From contig JAHLEZ010000007.1 of NCBI GenBank assembly GCA_020726505.1, positions 992,001 to 1,056,000 on the forward strand: a stretch of DNA of 64,000 nt, read 5' to 3'. Both the position numbers and the translations under genes were made by a program. Below are positions 50,012 to 60,997 of the stretch, one piece after another. Numbering within the stretch: position 1 is the first letter of the stretch; each line of letters starts with the position of its first letter. The notes beneath the pieces are model-generated. The model did not search any database. It had not been told where the DNA came from and saw nothing but the letters and a program-made list of their open reading frames with translations. The DNA is from Leptodontidium sp. MPI-SDFR-AT-0119. Its lineage: Eukaryota > Ascomycota > Leotiomycetes > Helotiales > Leptodontidiaceae.

Positions 50012-52333
50012 TCAGATGTCCCTCTCAACCCAGGACTGGATAATACCCTCATTGCTCTCCTCGTAGACCTTGACTTCAACATTCTCACCCTTGACAAAAG
50101 TATTCGGCTGCACAAATTCCACCTCATATTCGGTTTCGACACGACGATCTTGCGCCACTCTTCATACACGCCATCAACTGCGCACATGGGCTCGTAGAAC
50201 TTCCTGCACGCGGAAACATCGGCGGTGCAGCGCTAGATATATAACTTGCAGAGGTACCGGCCTAGGGATGGTTTACCATGAGAAAGGATTTTGGAACGGT
50301 CGACATGTACGGTTAGGCATTGCTGTGTAAGGTCATGTGCGATGGAGATGATGCCGTCGCCGTCCTGGAGGAGGTGTTTGAGGATGGAGAAGTGGGCCTG
50401 CGCAAGAGTTAGATGGAAGCAAGAGGGAGGAAGGTGCACACACCTGGTGGTGGACCTGGCCCCAAGCCTGATCTTGGAAGCCGTAGTGCTCGAGAGCTTG
50501 CAAACCGTCTACGCCGATGTTGAGATATGTGGCGTAGAGAACTGCGACCAATAAGAATTAGTGTCGTGGTATACAGAAATTCGGGTGGTGCAACGTACGA
50601 TCTTCAGCTGTGATATTGCTGCTATCAGTGTACCCAAAAATTCCCAGCAGATCTTTGTTGTCCATGAAGTATTCCGACATCAAGATCGCACGACATTCCT
50701 CCACTGTTCCTGCCAGCTTTCCAAACACGCTTCCCCACGTCTGGCCGTGTAGGTAGTGTGAAGTTACGACTTCCCCATTGAGGGGATTGATTGGAGGGTT
50801 CTGCTTGTCGAAGTTGTAGGTTCCTGGCGAAGTCTCGCTGAGGAGCTTGCCGGTTCCGTGACCGATCAGTTCGTGAATGGCTGTAGTGAGAAACCGAACT
50901 ATGTGCGTAGTGCTTTTGAAGGACTTGAGCTCAGAAGGGTCGATCCAATAGCAGGGAAGGTTAGAGTTATTGTTGACACTAAGACGATTCGCGAGGACGA
51001 TATTCTTGAAGCCGTAGGTCTCTCTGATGTATTCATACTATAAATCATTAACTTTTTGATAGAAAAATAGACGGTAACTTACATTCGGGAGATTGGCGGC
51101 TTCGAAGACGATGCTACCGCACACGGCGAGCGCTAGAAGAATCAGCGTGTCCCTCTGCTTTAGAGAAATAACTTACCGTGAACGCTAGTAAAGTCAGGAG
51201 CCTCGAATAAACTCTTCTCAAATGGTCCTTTCCCGTCATTCACACCCTTGACTGCCCATGGGAGCTGCCTAATGAAAGTAGTTGAACTGTCGACAAAAGA
51301 TTTTAATTTCTTGATTTCATCGGCATCGGCAATGCCTATCATAGCCTCCCACTCGGAACGGATTCCAGCGGGATCGCGGTAAGGCTCGATGAACCCAAGT
51401 ATATTCTCCACTCTAGCAGATACATCCGTCACCCAAGCCTTCTGCGATTCCTGAAAAGCTTTTAAGCTGCCAGTGCGGAAGAATTCGATGTAATGTGTCA
51501 AGAACTGGGTTTGCTTGTCGTTGCCTGCATAATCTCTTGCCTTTTCCAAAGCGGAGCAGACCCTTGCCAATTCATCTGAGTGATCTCCTCGGACAAGGAA
51601 TATACCATCTGCGAGTTCGTCGTGGCCGGCTTTGAGAGGACCAGTTTCCGCAGAAGCTTGTAATAGCTGCAATATAGGCTTGCCATCTTTGACTACCTTT
51701 CGAACTCGAGTATTCTCCGGCCCGATTGACGTTTTGTTCATGACCTCCGATACCTTGGCGATTTCGTCCTGGGTGATGGGTTCGACGCTAGGGTAATAGC
51801 CCGACAGCGCGTTTTCGGTAGGATATCCAAGGCTGAATGGTGGAACTGCCAACAACGGGTCTATGATCTTGTCCAGGCTAGCTTTCGTCTTTGGGGAGAT
51901 ATCTGCAATCTTTCTTAGAGCCTCTGCTGTTACATTAGGGACAAACTTTTGGTCGCCTTCACCCTGATCACGATCAGCACCGTGAACAGCAATAGCTCGC
52001 CCAACTTACATAGAAGTTACCCAGGTTGCAAAGAAACATGGCAGCATACTCGAGAAAAGAAGTCAGCTCTTCAGAAGTGATGTTGCATTGCGCCACCAAG
52101 ATGTCCCATTTTCCATCACAAGCATGGTAGAGGTCTATGATAAAGTCGAAGATGTCGGGGCTTTCTGGCGATACTTGTCGCATAACTATCCTGCTTCCAT
52201 GCCATGCTGCGCGTGCGAGGTAGTGGGCGTAGAATTTCTCGCGCTTCACGAGGGCGTCGAATACGGGCTTGATCTTGAGCTGGTGGATTGTAGCACCGGG
52301 AAGCGGAGTGTGAGAGCTCTCAGACGAAAACAT
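50012..52333 (-). pseudogene. dipeptidyl peptidase III (M49), one stop and one frameshift near the 3' end
   Basis: Cytosolic zinc metallopeptidase that removes dipeptides from N-termini of short peptides. ATG at 52333 (MFSSESSHTPLPG). Six exons join in phase: 52010-52333, 51177-51963, 51083-51132, 50599-51037, 50444-50541, and 50397 to 50012. Family hallmarks: KREKFYAHYLARAAW, GFIEPYRDPAGIRSEWE, PDFTSVH, the zinc site HELIGHGTGKLL at about 50,862-50,897, and EECRA for the third ligand. Breaks: TAG at 50233-50235, where the family has Tyr in L-x-I-Y-R-C-T-A-D-V, and a one-base shift near 50,125, after which a frame ending IIQSWVERDI-TGA continues. All catalytic motifs precede the stop, which removes about 75 residues. 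Either recently inactivated or sequencing error. Confidence 0.85.
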
Positions 52334-52389
52334 GGCGTATGCAGGGAGGAGTGTTGAGGGAAGAATTGCGATTGAGCTGAGCAAGATAG

Positions 52390-53445
52390 CTCCAGTTCCT
52401 TGTGAGGATGAGCTGGACGAGCTGGATCAAACTACAGCTCCCCTTGAGGCTGAAGCGCGGCGTATCTTGCGATCTTCACAGTACTTTGTTGATCACGGAG
52501 ACCAATGTCTGTCGTTCCTTCCTCGCAAAAGGACTTGAGATAGTTGAGCCGTCTCAGACTTCGCTTGATTCGGCTGCCAGACGGCTGATTACAAAGCTTT
52601 TTGGCATCTCGAAGAGCTTAATTAAGGACCTTGAAAGTATTGGCGTTGTGAGCGAAACGACAGATACAGATACGATTCATGAATCCAGTGTCAACATCTT
52701 CTCACTACATACGATAGGTCGGGTGCGAATAAAGTGGGTTGAAGATCTTACTTCCCATCTAGCTTTTGATCGGCAATCTCGGACCCTCTCCGTGTTCTCC
52801 TTACCAACGTTCTGCGTTAGTAGCATTTTGCGAACGCAAGAAGTCAAAATTCTCCAGCAGTAAGTCTGTTCTATACGCCTAATAGGAAATTTGAATTTGC
52901 ATCTAAAGAGTTAGCAGGATTTCTCCCGAACTGTTCCCCTCAGTCTATTATACAGACCACTCCAATCAGGACATTGTCATCGCTCCACCGCGAGGTATTG
53001 CTTACTTACCGTCTACTCTTCTGCCAATCCTCACACTCCCGCGCCCTCGCCTTGAAGCTTCTCGAGCAGCTCAAGGTATCTTCTGGAGACATCGATTCGT
53101 TCCTCTCTACCATCTGCACCATCTCCATTACACAATCACGCTTTCCCCGTCAATCCACTAGCCCTGAAGTTCCAGCCGATCTGTTCCCCGCTACCATCCT
53201 TGATATCAATAATTTCCTCATCGAGTCTGATACCTACTCCTCTCGAGCCGACTTCCCGCACTTTGGCGGTGCAGCAATACAATTTGAGGCAGCAGCCAAG
53301 CCGCGTTCGAGACTTATGGTGTGATCGAAGAAATCCGCGACAATGGTACACGTTCTGGGCAGTGTTGTGGGTGGGTGGGATCACAATCGGATTGAGTATT
53401 CTCCAGCTTGCTGTAGGCATACTGGCTTATTGCTCTGCACCCTGA
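52390..53445 (+). pseudogene. decayed fungal membrane-anchored protein of unknown function
   Basis: Pieces of one protein lie in different frames. They read ARRILRSSQYFVDHGDQCLS (about 52,456-52,515), EIVEPSQTSLDSAARRLITK (about 52,534-52,593), HREVLLTYRLLFCQSSHSRA (about 52,983-53,042) and LWCDRRNPRQWYTFWAVLWV (about 53,316-53,375), followed by a hydrophobic helix. The last segment is typical of a common anonymous Pezizomycotina family with a C-terminal membrane helix. Frame changes are needed near 52,510, 52,985 and 53,310, plus one intron (about 52,861-52,918). The start overlaps the dipeptidyl peptidase start region on the other strand, so the 5' end may be truncated. Confidence 0.55.
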
Positions 53446-54142
53446 GACAAGGAATGATGCAGTTAGAGTGACACACATGCAACCTTCAAAATTGAGAAAC
53501 ATAAATTGAATTTGAGTCGTGAGGTTAGGAAAGGGCAAAAGTTGATGAAGGAATGAAAGAATTAACGCCAAGCTTTCCATTCATTATTAAAGCTTAAGGG
53601 ACCATTGATTTAGGAATACGCTAGACTACTTTGAGATAATAGTCTTATTTTAGGATAATTGAAATTAAGTAATAAGAGGCATAAATCGTTGAAAATTCTT
53701 CGAATAACTTAGGATTTTTAAGTATTATAAATAATATACTTTCTTAACCGTTTTTATATTTTTATTTTTAAATTTATTATTAAGTTAAAAATAAGTACAA
53801 GTGAATCCTTCAAAAACTAAGGTCGAAAGGGGTTTAGCATTTAGTCTTGGCATTAAATTAACGGTTAATGTTTAAGGACTATTAATTTTAACATTAAATT
53901 TAATGGCCCAACCCTAGGTGAGGCGTCCAGCTATCCACACTAGTGTCAGCCAGTGACAAGCGTTGCCGCCCGCCGAGGTGATAAGGCCCGGGATGGCCCA
54001 TGCATGTCAGGCAGCAGCACATCACGTCCCACGTCGTGGTAAGGCTTGCGAAGAACAATGTCATTGAAGCACTTCGGATTTCAACTACAAAATTCTTCCT
54101 CAGCATAGTCCCTCCTCACCATCCTCATAGATAGACTCGGAT
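53446..54142. other. intergenic, AT-rich in the middle
   Basis: 53,590-53,910 is strongly AT-rich with short runs of A and T and may be an old RIP-mutated fragment; no frame or repeat end was recognised. 53,910-54,142 is of normal composition and is the likely promoter of the kinase-like gene. Confidence 0.4.
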
Positions 54143-55736
54143 ATGCCGAACACACTGTCTCTTCTGCGAAGAAATATCACGCTAGATGAAGCTCTAAGAG
54201 ACGACGACAACCTCCTCCCTCAAATTCAATATCCTCGACAGAGACAGGAATTCTTCGATTACTTGTTCGCCCACAAGGCTGAGATTGAATCCATTGTCTC
54301 ATTTCACCTCTCTACGAAGCACTGTCGAGCTGGTGATGTACAGACTTGGTTATCGGGCAGCTTTAACGTTTGTATACCTGTGTACATCGACCCACCCTCC
54401 GAGGTGCGCTCAGTATTCGTTAGGATTCCCCTACCTTACAAAGTTGGAGAAGCAAAGTCTGTAGGCAATGCAGAGGAGAAGCTTCGTTGCGAGGTTGCTT
54501 CATATCTATGGATGCAAGAAAATTGCCCGGACGTTTCGATACCTATTATTTGGGTTTGGATTTCCGAATGGCCAGACGGTATGTTTGGTGGGGTTTAGAC
54601 GAATTTCTGCTAACAATTCATGATATTAGCTGACAGCCCCAGAACATACATCTCTCTTCTCCCGATTAGCATGGAGTGCAAGGCGAATTCTGCTTTCCTG
54701 GCTTGGATTTCCCACCCCATGCCGGTATATCAGCCGAACGCGTCGATATGATTTGAACACTGGCTACATGATTATCGGCCGCGTTACGCGGGGAAAGATG
54801 CTCTCTAGCACTTGGAATGCTTTCCGCCATGATAAGACACGCCGCACAAATCTCTTCCACAACTTAGCACGGATTATGCTTTCTCTAAACAAATCTCCTT
54901 TGCCAGCTATCGGATCACTGACTTTGAATCATCAAGGTTGCATAACCTTAACCAATCGTCCGTTAACCCTCCAACTTCACTCACTAGAGAATGAAGGAGT
55001 CCCGACTTTCATCCGCTCCACCTATTCAACCGTGGAGCCTTACTTGCTTGATCTTTTGAGTTGTCACGACAATCGCATCTCCTATCAACCAAACTCTATT
55101 CACGACAAAGATGACGGCCAACAACAACTCGCAGCGTTAACTATGATGCGTGCAGTTCTTCATCACTTTATTCAACGCGATTATCGTAACGGGCCTTTTG
55201 TTTTTACCCTTACGGATCTTCACCAGAGCAATATTTTCGTGGATGATGATTGGAATATCATATCACTAATCGACTTAGAGTGGGCATGTTCACTACCTAT
55301 TCAACTACAGTGTCCTCCGTATTGGCTTTCGGGGCGGGGCATAGATCAAATGGAACACGGTGAACCACTTGAGACATTTCGCCAACTTGTCTTCGAATAC
55401 TTTGAAGCTTTCGAGTACGAAGAAAGGGCTATGAATGGAGATCATTTATATCAAACGCCTATTATGAGAGAATGTTGGACGAAAGGAAGCTTTTGGTATT
55501 TCCACGCCATAAATAGCCCCAAGGGATTGTTTCGGGTATGCAACGAACATATCCAACGATTGTTTTGTCCAGAGCATTGCGACATGAAGATCTTTGATCA
55601 AGTTGTGGTCCCATATTGGAAAACTGACGCAGCGTACGTGATCGAAGAGAGGATCAAGGAAGAGGAAAGGTATAAGGATCAGTTGAGAGCGGCGTTCGAT
55701 GTTGAAATAGCCACAATGAAAGAGAAACACGTATAA
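54143..55736 (+). pseudogene. APH-like kinase family protein with one frameshift
   Basis: Fungal member of the aminoglycoside phosphotransferase / choline kinase-like fold (APH, PF01636 type); the substrate is unknown. Exon 1 is 54143-54578 and exon 2 is 54630-55736 (intron with gctaac branch site). Landmarks: LSGSFNVCIPVYI and FVRIPLPYKVGEA in the N-lobe, then LTDLHQSNIFVDDDWNIISL with the catalytic Asp-x2-x2-Asn pattern, then LIDLEWA as the metal-binding Asp, and PPYWLSGRGIDQM. Near 54,543 one base too many (or two too few) shifts the frame. The family's LFGFGFPNGQT is readable only out of phase, and exon 2 continues from that second frame. Without this shift the protein would be about 514 residues. 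Confidence 0.72.
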
Positions 55737-55762
55737 AGCGCAAACGATCAGCCAGTACTTTT

Positions 55763-56020
55763 ATGCCTCCGATCTTAGGCCTCCCTAGGGAGGAGCATAC
55801 TTTGGAAAGAAGAGACTTCGCTCAAGACTGTGTTATATATAAGAAAGAGGGCATTTCCCGGGTAGTTAAGAGAAGGATCCTAGGGGAGCTTTCCACGAAT
55901 ATCCCACCAAATATAACCGGATCCGGACGCAGGAAAAGCACGCGATTTGGCTGTAAAGTCTGTAACATTCCCCTTTGTAAGGATAGCACTTGTTTTGCCC
56001 GGTATCATAGCCTAGAATAG
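55763..56020 (+). pseudogene. orphan piggyBac-like transposase C-terminal Cys-rich domain, second copy
   Basis: An 85-codon open frame with an ATG, 26 bp after the kinase-like gene. The C-terminus has C-x2-C-x4-C-x4-C-x4-H (FGCKVCNIPLCKDSTCFARYH), the same pattern and many of the same residues as the fragment at 293-541. No catalytic core precedes it. It is either a transposase remnant or a small domesticated DNA-binding protein. Confidence 0.5.
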
Positions 56021-56540
56021 AGATGTTGTGATTACAGTCTAAATGCCCTCATATTTTGGTGGGGGATTTGACCGCTAAGACGCTAAAAGTCGCATCGGAA
56101 GCACCGCCAAATCGGATAGGATTACTGACCAAATCACATGGCACTCGAGCTCCACCACTTGCAAAGTCCCGCATGCGACAATCACAAACAACAGTTCAGA
56201 CACCGCATACAAGGTCGTTTCTGAGCAACAACGATGACTCAAGTTAATTAATCTACTTCAGCCTGTCACCAGTCCTAGATCAGCCCAGCTTATTAGAAGA
56301 GTAGACTGAGGTAAGGCTGGGTTAAGTAAATTGCTAATTCCCTATTGGTATATATACGCTATGAGCTGATGCTAGCTGAGAATTACCCCGCTTTACATCT
56401 TTTCATAAGGCTGGACTCTGACTCTATTGTGTACTTAAGTCGCTGAATGCCTCTTATCCTCCTATAGAATTAGATATCTAGAAAGGTGATAATTCTTCCA
56501 AGTCTAAACTGTTAGCTTGAGTTTGGATAGCAATATCTAT
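56021..56540. other. intergenic before the sedolisin gene
   Basis: No gene recognised. Composition shifts sharply from AT-rich here to GC-rich at the start of the protease gene. A TATA-like tract (tatatatac) lies near 56,349-56,357. Confidence 0.4.
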
Positions 56541-59276
56541 ATGATGAAGCTCCTCAGACGACAACTCATCAGCCACGCATTCGACTCTGTAGCGGAGCTG
56601 AAGCCTCTTCGCCAGCTTGACGCATCGACACAGATCGATGTGATAATAGGGCTCCCGGCGACCGATGTAGAGTCGCGCACCACGCTTTTGCGCGACCTAT
56701 ATGATCCGGCATCGTCACACTTCCGTCAATTCTTGAGTCCGAGCGAGTACTCGCAGAGGTTCGACCCGACAGAAGCCAGCTATCAGAGCCTCGTAAACTT
56801 CGTGAAGGACAGCCAACTAACCGTGGTCTCAGCGGTCTCCAAAAAGTTTGTCCATGCAAGGGCGCCAGCGGAGATCATCAACAAGGTGTTCGGTACGACG
56901 TTGCACCAGTATCAACATCCGATAGAGGACAGGCACTTCTACGCACCCGGCGGTGATGGAGAGCTCGCGCTGGAACTCCCAGACTTGCAAATCACAGGTC
57001 TGGACAACTTCCGGACACCTCACCGAGTACCTAATCTCTGGAAATCAGCCGGGAAGTCCCCTAAAACCCCACATTCGGCCGGCGGCTCCGGCCAAAACGG
57101 ATTGTATACCGGATCAGACTTTCGAGCCGCTTACGCGCCTGGTGTAACCTTGACTGGCAAGGGGCAGGTGGTGGGTGTCCTCGAGCTGGACGGCTATATT
57201 GAGAACGACATCAGAACGTAGGAGCAGCAGAATGGCCTCCCGGCCGTTCCACTGCAGAACGTGTATCTGGACGGCTACACCGGGGCGAATCCCAACGAAG
57301 AATCGGCGGCAGACATCGAGCTGGTCATCTCCATGGCACCGGGACTGCGACAGGTCACCGTCTATGGTGTGAGTTATACCAATGCCCACATCATCCACAT
57401 CCTGCAAGAGATGGCTAGCCCGACCCAGGGCGAGCCGCTTCCCTCGCAAATCACCACTTCCTACTACTTTTTCTACGACCAGAATGTCTATGACGCCCTC
57501 GCTCGCCTCGCCGTCCAAGGACAGGCACTGTTCGCCGCTTCCGGCGACTTCGGATCCTACAACGAGAAAACCGGTAGCGGCGCCTTCCCACCTGTAGATC
57601 ATCCCCTCGTCACCTCCGTCGGCGGCACCGAGCTGGTGACCAGCGGGCCCGGTGGTACTTGGGTCTCGGAGACGACGGCGTCTTTCAGCGGAGGCGGTTA
57701 CAGCCCCTGGGGCGCATCCGACCCGCAGTTTATCATTCCCTGGTGGCAGGCCGGCATGGACTATACGGCATCTAAAGGATCGACCACGGTCCGAAACGCT
57801 CCCGACGTTTCAATCATCGCCGACCGCATCACTGTTTTCTCCGGCGGCGGCTGGAAGGGCTTTGCAGGCACCAGCGCCGCTGCTCCGCTCTGGGCCGGCT
57901 TCCTGGCCCTGGCCAACGAGCAAGCCGTATCGTCCGGCAGACCGCCCATCGGGTTTGCCAATCCGGCGCTGTGGGAGATCGGAAGAGGGCCGTATTACTC
58001 GGCTTGTTTCCACGACGTCACGACTGGCAACAACTTCAACGCCACAAACCCGAACTTATACCCCGCCGGCTCCGGGTACGATTTGTGCACCGGGTGGGGA
58101 ACTCCCAACGGCCAGAGCCTGATAGACGCTCTGGCCCGGAGCCGACAAACGGTGCTACGCACCGACAGTGCATCCTGGGTCGCGCCAGACGCCGCCGGAC
58201 GACTAGAGCTCTTTGCCAGGGGGAATGACGGGGCGCTGTGGCACATCTGGCAGACAGTCATAAACGGTGGCTGGTCGAGCTGGTTCTCGCATGGCAGCCC
58301 ACGGAGAGTGCGCCTGAACGGGTCTCCGATCGTGGGGCGGAACCTCGACGGACGGCTTCAAGTGTTCCTTCTCTCAACAGACAGCCAACTGTGGTATATC
58401 GCTCAGACGACACCCGGCGGTGGCTGGGGAAGCTGGACATCCCTTGGCAAGCCAGCTAGTACCACCTTGACGGACTCGTCGGTCATCGCCTCAAATGCTG
58501 ATGGCCGGCTCGAAATCTTTACACAGGGAGCCGATTCTGCGCTCTGGCATATCTGGCAGACTACGCCGAACGGGACGTGGTCGAGCTGGGTCTCGCAAGG
58601 CAAGCCGCCCTCTGGCGGGGTCCAAGGCAGTCTGTGTATTGCCCCTAGCCAGGACGGACGGCTAGAGGTGTTTGCTGTCGGTCTCGACGGCGACTTGTGG
58701 CATACCTGGCAGACGGCAGTCAACAATGGCTGGTCTAGTTGGTTCTCGCATGGCAATCCGGGACAGGGACAGACGTTTGGGGGCTCGACCATCCCGCCCG
58801 TCATGGCCGCCCAGGCAGATGGCCGGCTGCACCTCTTCATCCCGACTCTCGGCGGACCCATGTGGCGCATTTCCCAGACAGCGGTGAACAATGGCTGGTC
58901 TAAGTGGACATCTCACGGCCAGCCGGGCGGATCGCCCGGATACCTGTTCTCGGACCCGCCGGCCATCGCCTCGAACGCCGACGGTCGCTTGGAACTCTTT
59001 ATCCCCGCCCAAGGGGGCGTGTGGCACATTTGGCAAACGACGCCAAACGGCGCCTGGTCGGGCTGGTACAACCAGCTGCCAGACACGTCGGGCGGACCTG
59101 TCCCCGTCGATGGCTCGGTTGCTCTCGCGCCAAATGCTGACGGGCGTCTAGAGATGGCTATGCTTGGTTTTGATAGTGCCGTCTGGCATATCTGGCAGAC
59201 GGCGGTAAACAACGGCTGGTCTGCGCCGAGCTCGTATGGGAAGCCGCCTAACGTGCGGTTCGAGGCGAATCGGTGA
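56541..59276 (+). pseudogene. sedolisin (S53) protease fused to a seven-repeat PLL-like lectin propeller, with one in-frame TAG
   Basis: Intronless reading frame of 911 codons, ATG 56541 (MMKLLRRQ), with no clear signal peptide. Residues 1-180 form a pro-kumamolisin activation domain. The S53 catalytic domain follows, with NEESAADIELVISMAPG (Glu and Asp), SGDFGS (oxyanion Asp) and GFAGTSAAAPLWAGF (nucleophile Ser). The calcium-site region is GYDLCTGWGTPNG. From about residue 540 seven repeats of about 50 residues follow, each close to NADGRLELF...ALWHIWQT..NGGWSSW. These are the blades of Photorhabdus PLL-type lectins that bind fucosylated or O-methylated glycans. The only defect is TAG at 57219-57221, in phase, before E-Q-Q-N-G-L-P. 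High GC, lack of introns and the domain combination point to bacterial origin. If the stop is an error the gene is active. Confidence 0.85.
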
Positions 59277-60256
59277 GGCAGGTGGCAGGCTTGAATGGTA
59301 CTCGGCCATCGAAGCTACGAGAAGGGGTATATTGCTCTTTGGTCAGCGCGGTCGAAAACCACTTTATTTCCTATCCCTTTGGCAATAAACAATTACAATT
59401 TGGTATTATTTTACGAAACACATGCGAATATACTTTGGTATCATGAATCAATTTTCCCATTCTTGTGTCCCATATGGGGTTAGTAAGCTTGCCGCTCTTG
59501 CTTAGGCGATAATCCCTCGGTACAGTGGACCAGTTGTCTGATCAAGAATAAGAGCCGGAGTCATGACCTGAACCACGAAGTTAGACCGCCAACGACCCGT
59601 ACTGTGCGTTTTCGGTCGACAGCACATCTTCTCTGGCTACGATCATTTCAAGGCGATGACTCCATTATCTGGGAAAGGGCCTATCAATGCATAGAGCGGC
59701 TGCGACACGCAATCATGGCAAGACTGTCGTTCCATCGTTCAAGATCAAGTCAGCCTCTGGATATGAATTACTAGCGCTCCGGGAAAGTGCTAGGCGGATG
59801 TGGGACCTATTACACTGTTCTACAACGATCATCCGACAACTGTGGAAGGATATGTAAGAGATGTCTCGTTTGATTTTAGGACGCTACACTACTGCCGCAA
59901 TTTTGATGCGACAAATGAATGGACAAAAGATAACGCGGTCACTGAGGTGAAGATGAATAGTAGTGCAGAGGAACGAGTTTGACTTGAGGCAACTTCCTGT
60001 ATAAAGAAATTGGATCTTTTTGCGGTCTTGTCAGTTGCACTCGATACGCCAAGTCATCGCCATAATCTTATTTGCATCAACAATCTCCTGCGTGAACAGT
60101 CAAGGACTACTGGACGTTTTACAAGAGATTCCAAATGCAGAATTCATTGCAAAGTTACCAGTGACTGATCGGGATAGAAATATCTAACAAACTTCAACTA
60201 AACATCTCGAGATAGATCAAGCACATTTGCCACTCCAAAAGTGAACGAGGAGGTGC
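59277..60256. other. intergenic; no supported gene
   Basis: Only short frames without family features on either strand. GC content falls right after the protease stop codon. Confidence 0.4.
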
Positions 60257-60997
60257 TCATCCCACCTTTTGCAATTCTTCCATCATCACTTCATTGAGTC
60301 TCTTCTCCTCCTCTATATACATCCCGAATTTTCCACCGCCCATTCCTTCAGTGATCTCACGGATCTCGGCTACCATGGCGTTTGCCTCATCCCGTCTCGA
60401 GGGCCCCTGGAACCATAGAGCCCTGGCAATAATCCTCCGAGCGTTGATAGCTTGGGGAGTAGCCTTGCCTAGACGTGGCTCTGCATCCATCCATGCGCAA
60501 ACCGGCCTTTCCTGCTCTTCCGCCTCTTTGTATTTCCCGATTTTGACCAGATGTTCGGCTAGCATGTGCTGTGGAACTACGCTGCTGTTCGCCGGCGTCT
60601 TATCAACCAGCATACGAACAGTCTGTTCGGCCTCGGGAAGGTTCAGCTGGTCCTGGAACACATAGATCCCCTGCCAGAGGCTGTACCATCGCTTGTAGTC
60701 TTTTTCATGGAGTGTCTGGGGTGGCGATGTAGCTGCCTCTTCCTTTGCGAGGCGGCCCTTCAGCAGGGACAAGAGAAGTTTGAGCTTCGTGGGATGGTCA
60801 TCGTTACCATGTTGGTCGATTGGCAGATGTTCTAGTTCAGAGTCGGAGAAGTTCCCCAGAAAGTTGCGAGCTGTACAGTACTCGAAGCTGTCCCAGAATG
60901 GAGTTACGGGCACAGGTTCTTCCCATGAAAACTCCTTCGCTGTCTCAGATGTCGCAACTTGATCGTTGGAGTAACGAAATGCAGGTGTGACTGGCAT
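60257..60997 (-). CDS. fungal TPR-like helical protein, function unknown
   Basis: Single-exon frame of 246 residues with ATG at 60997 (MPVTPAFRYSNDQV) and no breaks. The second half has helical repeats resembling TPRs: LWQGIYVFQDQLNLPEAEQT, then PQHMLAEHLVKIGKYKEAEE, then ARRIIARALWFQGPSRRDEA. The end is charged (EEEKRLNEVMMEELQK). Such small proteins occur as multicopy, uncharacterised families in Pezizomycotina. No signal peptide or membrane helix is visible. It lies between the protease and the HET-domain gene, and no operon-like link is implied. Confidence 0.6.
   Translation of the reverse strand: MPVTPAFRYSNDQVATSETAKEFSWEEPVPVTPFWDSFEYCTARNFLGNFSDSELEHLPIDQHGNDDHPTKLKLLLSLLKGRLAKEEAATSPPQTLHEKDYKRWYSLWQGIYVFQDQLNLPEAEQTVRMLVDKTPANSSVVPQHMLAEHLVKIGKYKEAEEQERPVCAWMDAEPRLGKATPQAINARRIIARALWFQGPSRRDEANAMVAEIREITEGMGGGKFGMYIEEEKRLNEVMMEELQKVG

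Noticed and set aside
56060..56330. Possible inverted repeat (cagcccagctta / taaggctgggtt) as transposon ends for the piggyBac-like fragment
   Set aside because: Imperfect, internal, not flanked by TTAA at matching distances, and not found beside the other copy.
57114..57602. 162-codon minus-strand frame within the sedolisin gene, and similar long frames up to 59,212
   Set aside because: Shadows caused by the high GC content of the plus-strand protease-lectin gene.
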